Assembly (NCBI GenBank): GCA_032718475.1 | Contig: JAUCBJ010001509.1 | Location: 1-24,917 of the forward strand | DNA: 24,917 nt | Origin: Nemertoderma westbladi | Taxonomy: Eukaryota; Xenacoelomorpha; Nemertodermatida; Nemertodermatidae | Reading direction: 5' to 3' | Shown here: positions 18,361 to 24,917 of the stretch, in pieces | How positions within the stretch are numbered: the stretch's first letter is position 1 | Layout: each line of letters begins with the position of its first letter | The notes under the pieces: generated by a model | What the model saw: only the letters and a program-made list of their open reading frames with translations | Database searches by the model: none | What the model was told of the DNA's origin: nothing | Position numbers and translations under genes: made by a program

Positions 18361-20463
18361 GAGCCAGCAAACCCAGGACAAGCAAGCAAATCAACTATCA
18401 CTGGAAGAAACTCAGAACTGACAATGCAGTAAAGGATGCTTACACAGTAGAAGTTCAAAACCGCTTTGAAGCACTTCAGTCAATGGATGAAGACCAGTCC
18501 ACCGATTCAATATACCAGAATATAATAACAGCCTACAAGGAATCAGCTAAGAGGCAGTTCCCCCAGAAACCCAAACGAAAACAGTATGTGCCATGGCAAA
18601 ACTCTGAGGTTACTTGTAAGAGTGAAGATCGTAAGATAGCCTACAAAGTTAAACCCGAACAACCAACAACAGAAAACATTAACAAGGTTGAGAAAGCTAA
18701 GGACGATCTTAAATTGGCCTACAACATCAGCATGGAAAAGTACATACAGGATAAAATTGAAGCAATTACAACTGCTCACATACAGCAACAGTCAAGACTT
18801 ACCTGGCAAACTGTAAATGAGGTATCTGGTCGGAAAAGTTGTGCAAAGGGGCGCCTCAAAGCCAATAGTCCTGAAGGACGTGTTGGGAAGTGGAAAAAAT
18901 TCACTTCAGCAACTTGCTTGGACAGCCACCAAACATCGAGGTCAGCCCTACAAGGAAAATATATGACAAGACACTACCTATAGAAACAGGGGACTTCACA
19001 CCTGCCGAACTCCAAAGAAACATTAAAAGCATGTCCAATAATAAAGCGAGTGGATTATATGAAATCCCAGCGGAGGTATGGAAAACAGGAGTGCTAAACA
19101 GACCATTATTGAATGTTTGCAACCAGATGTTAAAAGGGGAAAAGCCTCCAGCAATTTGGACTAAAGGTCAACTAAAGCCTCTCCCCAAGAAAGGAGACCT
19201 CGGCATACCAACAAACTATCGTGGGATCTGTCTGCTTGTGGTAGCTGCCAAAATATACAATAAAATGATTCTATATAGGATTAGACCTCACATAGAGAAA
19301 CTACTGCGTAAGAACCAAAACGGATTTCGACCAAGTAGATCAACAATAGCTCAGATACTTGCACTATAAAGACTGATTGAAGGAATTAAGTTGAAGAATC
19401 GCCCTGCAGTCATGACTTTTGTGGACTTCAAGAAGGCATTCGACTCCATCCATAGATGCAAAATGCTTGAAATCCTAAGAGCTTATTGAATACCAGAAGT
19501 AATTGTTGCTGGCATTGGATTGTTATATTGTAACACAGAAGCGCAGGAACTCTCACCAGATGGTGAAACTGAGTTTTTCTCAATCCTGGCTTGGGTACTG
19601 CAAGGTGACACATTAGCACCATTACTATTTGTAATTGTGCTGGATTACTCAATGAAGTAAAGATCTGGGATTCACACTTCAATAACACAGAAGTAGTAGA
19701 TATCCGGCAACTACAGTCACAGACACCGACTTTGCGGATGACATCGCCCTGCTCTCTAATACCCTAGCAGATGCACAGCTTCTACTAAATAAAGTGGAGA
19801 TGGCTGCTAAAGAGGTTGGATTGCATATAAATGCTACCAAGACCGAATTCATGACCTTTAATTTTTGTGGAAACTTGACAACCATTGACAATAATCAACA
19901 AAGGAAGGTCGACGACTTCCAGTACCTTGGATCATGGATAGAGAGTAGCAAAAAGAACATAGAAGCTTGGGTAGCTCTATCAAAAATGGTTACCATCTGG
20001 AATTCAGATCTCTCCAGGCACCTGAAGACTAAGTTCTTTCGAGCCACAGTGGAAAGTGTATTTTTATACGTGGGTAAGACCTGGATACTGACTAAATCAC
20101 TTGAACAACGAATTGATGGTTGCTGCACAAGACTACTAAGGGCAGCCCTAAACATCAGCTGGAGACAACATATGACAAACGCCAAGCTTTATGGTACAAT
20201 ACCACCTGTATCAACCACCCTCCTCCGTGAATGCAGATTAAGATTCAGTGGGCATTGCTGGCGAAGTAAAGACAAGGTCATACCAGATCTACTTTTCTGG
20301 CATCCAACTCATGGAAAGCGTAGTTGTGGATGACCAGCTATAACATATATAGATCAACTTGAAAGGGATACTGAATCTTGGGAGAAACGAAATTGCGACA
20401 ACTATGGAGAATTGGGAAGCCTGGAAGGATCTCATTTCCACTGTCCGAGTTCGGTCGACCTAG
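18361..20463 (+). pseudogene. LINE-B: reverse transcriptase and C-terminal region
   Basis: Two or more frames together give a full LINE reverse transcriptase. Motifs in order are SNNKASGLYEIPAEVW, YRGICLLVVAAK, NQNGFRPSRST, motif A FVDFKKAFDS, motif B LQGDTLAPLLF and motif C FADD (19731-19742). They are followed by GLHINATKTE, FQYLGSWI and RFSGHCWR, characteristic of the C-terminus. Stops lie at 19367, 19487, 19658 and 20331, with frameshifts at about 18890-18983, 19660-19700 and 20340-20390. The final frame ends in RVRST followed by TAG at 20461, which is the first unit of the tail: the ORF has no 3' UTR. Confidence 0.9.
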
Positions 20464-20472
20464 TAGTAGTAG
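20461..20472 (+). repeat. (TAG)4 tail of LINE-B, includes the stop codon
   Basis: Four TAG units follow CGACC. The first is in frame with the last coding segment, so it serves as the stop. The right target duplication begins with the next base. Confidence 0.85.
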
Positions 20473-20521
20473 TATCATACCGGTACCACATTAAGCTATT
20501 TCCGGACTTATGCATTTGAAC
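20473..20521. repeat. Long target-site duplication, right copy (LINE-B)
   Basis: 49 bp matching 17318-17366 at 45 of 49 positions, starting immediately after the (TAG)4 tail. No similarity extends beyond either end. Confidence 0.85.
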
Positions 20522-21054
20522 TTCCCGCCAAATCAGTTCAACAATCAAATAAAAAATTAGCTAGAGCTCTCCAAATAATTTTCTAGTATGCTCTATGAAA
20601 AATATATTTCACAATCTCCCATTAGGGGTTCCAAACCTATAAGGTAAATTAAGTTACATTATATATCGGAAAGGCTGTGTAGAAGGTGAAATATAACCAA
20701 ATCTGGTATAGTAAATGTTAAAATCGGTAAATTTGTTTTCGATAATATGAAGTGTATTGATATATTTTTGTCCTTTAAAACAAACTTTATATTTAGAATA
20801 TTGAGTAAGAGAGGGTGACTAAATTTTCCGAGTTAATTTAAGCATAGCTAGCCTTCAGGCATATAATAACTTGGAACTCCACAGGCATTAGTTATATTAG
20901 TAGTGTTATAACAGTATAATACATAGGAAAATCACACTAAATACTACTAGTGGTATTTAGTATATAATAATACACACATGATAGTATCATTATCGATGTT
21001 GTCTGGTCTGCATACGATGAGTGATCCTTTAGTATAATCGATTTTTCTGAATCT
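20522..21054. other. AT-rich stretch between LINE-B and LINE-C
   Basis: No coding frame is visible. A near-perfect 26 bp palindrome (20936-20961, arms ACTAAATAC and GTATTTAGT) is the only structure seen. The right end may be the 5' part of LINE-C, whose start is not defined. Confidence 0.5.
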
Positions 21055-22032
21055 GTGCTAAACAACAAGCACCTCATCATCGACTCTGATGAAAGATGTC
21101 GTTTTGGTGGAATAACCATCTCCAAGAAAGACATAGACTCTCTTCAGGGAGCTAGATGGCTCACAGACTCGATATTGGAAGCGATTCTGTGTTTCTTTGG
21201 GGATGAGGCGAAACATTAAACCGCCAGGACTTTTAACTCCAACTTTCTCACAATATTCGAAACACAGGGCTACGACACAGCTAGATGTTGGATTCAGAGG
21301 TGTAATATATTCCAGATTGATATCATGTTCTTTCCCCTCCTTGTTAATCAAAGCCACTGGATCCTTTTAGTGTTCAAACCCAAGGAGAGGAAGATATTCA
21401 TCTTTGACTCTTTCAGTGGATGTCACTCTGAATACACTGATCTTCTCTCAAACTGGGCTGTCTAGGAGGCAACAAATAAAGGGATTGCTGAAATAACTGT
21501 CAAGGTCCAGGTTGTGCTCCCCCATCGGCTGTAATACAAAAGTTTTGAGTGTGGAGTTTACATCTGTCGGTTTGCGAGAATGTGTCTCTATAGAGAAAGT
21601 CTTGCTGGGATCAATGATCAATCAATCAAGCTTTTCCGAATTGAATTTGTGTCTCTTGTAGAGCACCATTCACAGCCAGCCATAACCTCTTCAACAGTAC
21701 TTGCACCACCATCCATCCCAACAGGTTCAGAAGCTTGTTCTCAGGATCCCTTCCATGAACAGGCAGTGGAACAAACTACACAAGGAGATAGTGGCGAACC
21801 AACAGTCATCTCCACTAAGCCATCATGTCCAGTTTGCATGCAGAAAATCTCTGCCAATACTAATGGCAAACTCAAGGTTCATGGCCCCATTTACGATCAT
21901 TGTCCTGGCTCTGGTTCCTCAGCAGTGCCAACTGCCAAGTTTATAGCATCTGAACCCAGTCAAACCAGCTCTCAGTCTGCCTCAATACTCACACCTACCA
22001 CAGCAACTAGCTTGTTGGAGATTGTGCAGTAA
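21055..22032 (+). pseudogene. LINE-C: Ulp1-like cysteine protease and zinc finger
   Basis: A single frame with three internal stops (21217, 21463, 21532). It shows features of the C48/Ulp1 fold: an ITISKKDIDSL plus ARWLTDSI opening, the catalytic His in SHWILLV (21355-21357), the Asp in FDSFSG (21406-21408) and the Cys in ECGVYIC (21550-21552). The Gln that normally precedes the Cys falls where a stop now sits. A spacer rich in Ser, Thr and Pro follows, then CPVC...HGPIYDHC (about 21827-21905), a zinc finger probably used in nucleic-acid binding. In transposons such proteases may process the polyprotein or act on host SUMO-like conjugates. Which of these applies here is unknown. Confidence 0.75.
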
Positions 22033-22129
22033 CATCACACTAAACAGCTTTGACACGTTCCAAAATCATTGATATCAAACCTGGCTGACCTTCACAGTGA
22101 CATGTTAACTTCAGTGATAGCAGATCCAT

Positions 22130-23732
22130 CCTCTATAAGGGAGCCATCCGTCTCGCATCCTCAACCTCAACAATGGCCCCCAATACTGCTAAGACGATGG
22201 AGCAGCTGAGAGCCAAATATCCAGGAAGCACACCAGATAGACGACCAGCTCCACCATCAAACATAACATCAGCCAAGCCCTGCACCACTGGAGCCCTCAT
22301 GAAACTGATTGCGTCCTTCCCTTGAGGTAGTGCGGGAAGTCTAGATGGAATGAGGCCACAGATATTGAAGGACCTTAGAGCACAAACAAATTGAGAGTCT
22401 GGGTTCTGGCTCCTTACATCTTTGTGTAAGTTTGTGGATATTGTTATCTCTGGAAATGTTCCAGAGCCTATCCGACCATCATTCGTTGGGGCGAATCTGT
22501 TTGCCTTTACGAAGAGTTCGGGAGGTGTCCATCCTATCGCAGTAGGCAACACCATCCACCGACTATGTGCCAAATTTGCAGGTTACATTGTCAAAGATGA
22601 ACGAGTTTCATCCTATGATGTAACCCAACTCGTAATAGGAACAAAGAATGGTGCTGAGGCTACAGCCCATGTGACCAGGTAAATGACCCTCACCACCAAT
22701 GATCCGATGGATGTGTTGCTAAAGGTTGATTTTAGCAACGCATTAAACACACTACGACGGGATACCATCCTAGAGACTGTCTCCCAGCGGTATCCTTCAA
22801 TCTATAACTACATGCTTGCAGCTTATGGCAGGCCAAGCTATCTTATACATGATGACTCTACTTGAATGGGAGGAAGGTGTACACCAGGGAGATCAGGAGG
22901 GACCACCTATTTTTAGTGACACCATCAATGACTTCATCCAGACCTTAGACTCAATCATCTGGTACTTAGACGATACCCAGAAAAGTGAGAGTTGTTCTTC
23001 CTAGGTCCAGTTTCCCCAGCAGATCGTGCACATATCAAAGACAAGTTCAACTCACTGTGTTGAGGAATTCAGTTCCCACCACTAGAAAACCTGAACTGGC
23101 TGGGAGTCCCAATTGGAACCATAGCTGCCATGAAATTTCTTTTACCGAAGATTGATTTTCTGGCCACTGTCAACAGTCGACTTCATCTCCTAGACGGCCA
23201 CCATGCATTCTTCTTGCTGAAAAACCCTTTCATCATCCCAAGGTTAACATATTTTCTCTGCGCTGCACCATGCTTTAATCACCCTGATATATTAGACAAA
23301 TACGACCAAACTGTAAGATCTGCTGCACTCCAGCAGGTTACAAACGTCACCATCTCTGACACTGCTTGGATACAGGCTTGCCTTCCTGCCCAAATGGGTG
23401 GTCTCAGATTGACATCAGCAGTACACCTCGCCCCTCCTGCCTTCTTGGCTTCTGTGGCTGCCTGCTCCACACTGTCAAACTGCCTTCTCCCTTCAGGAAT
23501 AAAGAGCACTTCTCTGGATCCTGCTCCATCATGTGCCCTGGATTTGTGGACATCAACTGTTTGCCCTGAATCAGTGCCCCCTGATTCTCCCTATCAGAGC
23601 GCTTGGATCCAACTGATCCATGAATATAAACTGGTAACACTAAGGAAGAATGCCAAACCATCGGTCATTTCCCGGCTAAACTCAGTGGAGGATCATGTGG
23701 CTGGTTGTTGGGTTGCAGCTCACTCTGCCTAA
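22130..23732 (+). pseudogene. LINE-C: reverse transcriptase region
   Basis: Fragments in several frames line up as one RT. A thumb-distal N-terminal part ends in FTKSSGGVHPIAVG, where the family usually has GGxRPIAVG. Motif A is VDFSNALN (about 22719-22742), motif B GVHQGDQEGPPIFS and motif C YLDD (22963-22974). The post-RT part (23130-23732) runs LLPKIDFL, PRLTYFLCAAPC and PAQMGGLRL, seen in R2/NeSL-type elements after the palm. In-frame stops at 22323, 22392, 22680 and 22863 and frameshifts after 22865 and after 22974 make it non-functional. Catalytic Asp residues of motifs A and C are still present. Confidence 0.8.
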
Positions 23733-23744
23733 AGTTATCTGATG

Positions 23745-24172
23745 CTCAGTTCTGCATCTCCGTCACTATTTGCCTTGGCTGCACCATTACAGAGCCCCAT
23801 ATCTGCGCCAGGTGTAGTAACCAAGTCCATGCGGATGGGTTACATGGTCTCTCTTGACAGAAGAGTGCTGGCCGATTCGCCCACCACTCTATGATGAATG
23901 ATATTGTCAAACGGGGTTTAGCCAGTTGCAATATTCCGTCCTTATTAGAACCACCTGGTCTTTGTAGGGAAGATGGGAAACGGGTGGATGGCATGACCTT
24001 AGTACCTTGGGAGCAAGGGAAGACTGTTACCTGGGATGCCACTGTAGTAGACCCCCTAGCACCTAGCCACCAAGTCACCAGCCAATCAGCAGGGGGCCGA
24101 TTGCTGAGGAGCAAGAGAAGTCTAAAACCTTTGGCCGTGTCTTTGATATTCTGGAAGATCCACTACCACTAG
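23745..24172 (+). pseudogene. LINE-C: CCHC motif and restriction-like endonuclease
   Basis: CARC followed by VHADGLHGLS and a TGA (23855-23857) matches the CCHC motif that precedes the endonuclease in R2-like elements. The stop replaces the last Cys, one base away from TGC. The same frame continues from 23858 with NDIVKRGL and then DGKRVDG and WDATVVD, the conserved Asp positions of the PD-(D/E)xK-like nuclease (Pro replaced by Val). It ends at about 24172. This domain would cut the target DNA; the truncation shows this copy cannot. Confidence 0.72.
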
Positions 24173-24312
24173 CGCAGCATTTGAATTGATCTTGAGTTTT
24201 TCCATTTATAGTCTACCATTTAGAAACTGAATTAATAATTTTAAACACGTTTTAGAACGATGCCATAAGTTAAAAAAAAAAAAAACTAATTCCCCATTAT
24301 ACAGTCCCTTAC

Positions 24313-24435
24313 CTTCACACAACATCCCATCTCCTGTGTACCCAGCTTGGCAGGTACAATCGAATGAACCCGGTGTGTTGGTACAGTCGGCTTTATCATA
24401 ACAATCATCAGTTTTATCGTGGCATTCGTCGATGT
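24313..24435 (-). CDS. Calcium-binding EGF-like exon of a host extracellular protein
   Basis: A 123 bp exon with acceptor TTTTAG before 24435 and donor GTAAGG after 24313. Both introns are in phase 1, the usual symmetric arrangement for EGF exons that duplicate by shuffling. The 41 residues run DIDEC...DDC...ADC...CTNTPGSFDCTC...GYTGDGMLCE: six cysteines, the DxDEC calcium-binding start and the NTxGSFxCxC core. Such domains occur in tandem in fibrillin, Notch-like, matrilin and hemicentin-type secreted or membrane proteins. Only one exon is visible, so the parent protein cannot be named. The downstream intron runs left into LINE-C, the upstream one to the right edge. Confidence 0.85.
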
Positions 24436-24917
24436 CTAAAATATGTGAAGTTTCAAAAAATGTAGTCATTTAATTTAATATAATTGTATAATAATTTTAT
24501 AATTGTAATGTGTTTTTTTAAATAACATATATAATTAATATTTATTATATTATTATATGAACAGATGAAGGCTATAATAAGTATTGAAAATTATAAGCCT
24601 CCCAATCAAAATTATAATTTTCAATATTAGTATATTCTTTCCTAATAAATACTGTATACCTAAATGTAAAACAACTAAACTAGTCTTATCTAAAATATAC
24701 CATATCAATCAGCATATATCATAGTCGAAAGAATTGCTGTTATTTGCACCGGTATTTATCATGTCCTTTATATGCCTGGGAGGCCATCACCATCTTCCAA
24801 CCCAAAACCAGAACGCCACTTGACTCGTGATCCTCAGAGGCAATGCGACGTACAGATTCGCAATGATAGCGAACTGGACGCGCTGCCTCACCCAGCCCAT
24901 CGTAACACTGTAGGCCT
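24436..24917. other. Intron or flank to the right of the cbEGF exon
   Basis: Mostly AT-rich. A 15 bp perfect inverted repeat (24582-24596 with 24612-24626, 15-base loop) may be a MITE relic or a simple hairpin. From 24772 the DNA becomes GC-richer, and a plus-strand frame starting with ATG stays open for 48 codons to the window edge. It matches nothing I recognise. Confidence 0.5.

Larger units (their letters stand above)
17367..20472 (+). mobile_element. LINE-B: older APE-type non-LTR retrotransposon
   Basis: A 3.1 kb element with a short leader of about 115 bases, one long decayed ORF (AP endonuclease then reverse transcriptase) and a (TAG)4 tail. It shares domain order and tail type with LINE-A but differs in sequence, so it is a related family and not a copy. 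The number of stops and frameshifts and the 8% divergence of its flanking duplication both show greater age. Confidence 0.92.
21055..24172 (+). mobile_element. LINE-C: decayed R2/NeSL-like LINE with Ulp1 protease
   Basis: Order on the plus strand: Ulp1-like cysteine protease, C2HC zinc finger, reverse transcriptase, CCHC motif and restriction-like endonuclease. This order is known from NeSL-type non-LTR elements, which use a C-terminal PD-(D/E)xK nuclease instead of an APE. The copy is riddled with stops and frameshifts, and its ends and target duplication are not defined. It lies next to the cbEGF exon, probably within its intron. Confidence 0.8.

Noticed and set aside
21058-21357. Minus-strand 99-codon frame
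   Set aside because: It lies antisense to the Ulp1-like protease of LINE-C, whose catalytic motifs are on the plus strand.
24269-24284. Poly(A) run as the 3' tail of LINE-C
   Set aside because: It lies about 100 bases after the last coding segment with no flanking duplication seen, close to the splice donor of the EGF exon; it could be a simple intronic A tract.

Overview
This is an animal (metazoan) nuclear DNA window dominated by transposable elements. Its intergenic DNA is AT-rich, and it has APE-type and R2/NeSL-like non-LTR retrotransposons, a Bel/Pao LTR-retrotransposon and one calcium-binding EGF exon with proper splice sites. Bel/Pao elements, Ulp1-bearing LINEs and cbEGF exons together suggest an invertebrate, possibly marine; the species cannot be named from sequence alone. 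No rRNA, tRNA, CRISPR array or bacterial-type operon was seen.

Layout. 1-1360 is AT-rich DNA without a recognisable gene. 1361-2690 holds four short perfect hairpins and a long pyrimidine tract. 2691-5360 (minus) is a long intact ORF with a DEDD 3'-5' exonuclease-like domain, a charged coiled coil and three CCHC zinc knuckles. 5361-6340 is a spacer with a 13-copy minisatellite. 6341-16920 (minus) is a Bel/Pao element: gag on the right, then protease, reverse transcriptase, RNase H and integrase reading leftwards. It is split at 10232-15440 by a plus-strand APE-type LINE (LINE-A), inserted a few codons before the protease catalytic Asp and flanked by a 9-11 bp target duplication. LINE-A in turn carries a MITE-like DNA transposon (10430-11902) in its 5' part. 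17367-20472 is a second, older LINE (LINE-B) of the same general type, flanked by a diverged 49 bp direct repeat. 21055-24172 is a decayed LINE (LINE-C) with the order Ulp1-like cysteine protease, zinc finger, reverse transcriptase, restriction-like endonuclease. 24313-24435 (minus) is one cbEGF exon of a host gene whose downstream intron would run left into the transposons.

Inferred order of events: Bel/Pao and LINE-B are older; LINE-A landed in Bel/Pao; the MITE landed in LINE-A. Every element examined carries at least one break except the exonuclease/zinc-knuckle ORF, which is open for about 890 codons. That ORF lies on the same strand, just downstream of the Bel/Pao integrase and with similar GC-rich composition, so it may be an extra 3' ORF of that element. 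This is the most interesting possibility in the window. It remains an inference because I could not find a pair of LTRs enclosing both.
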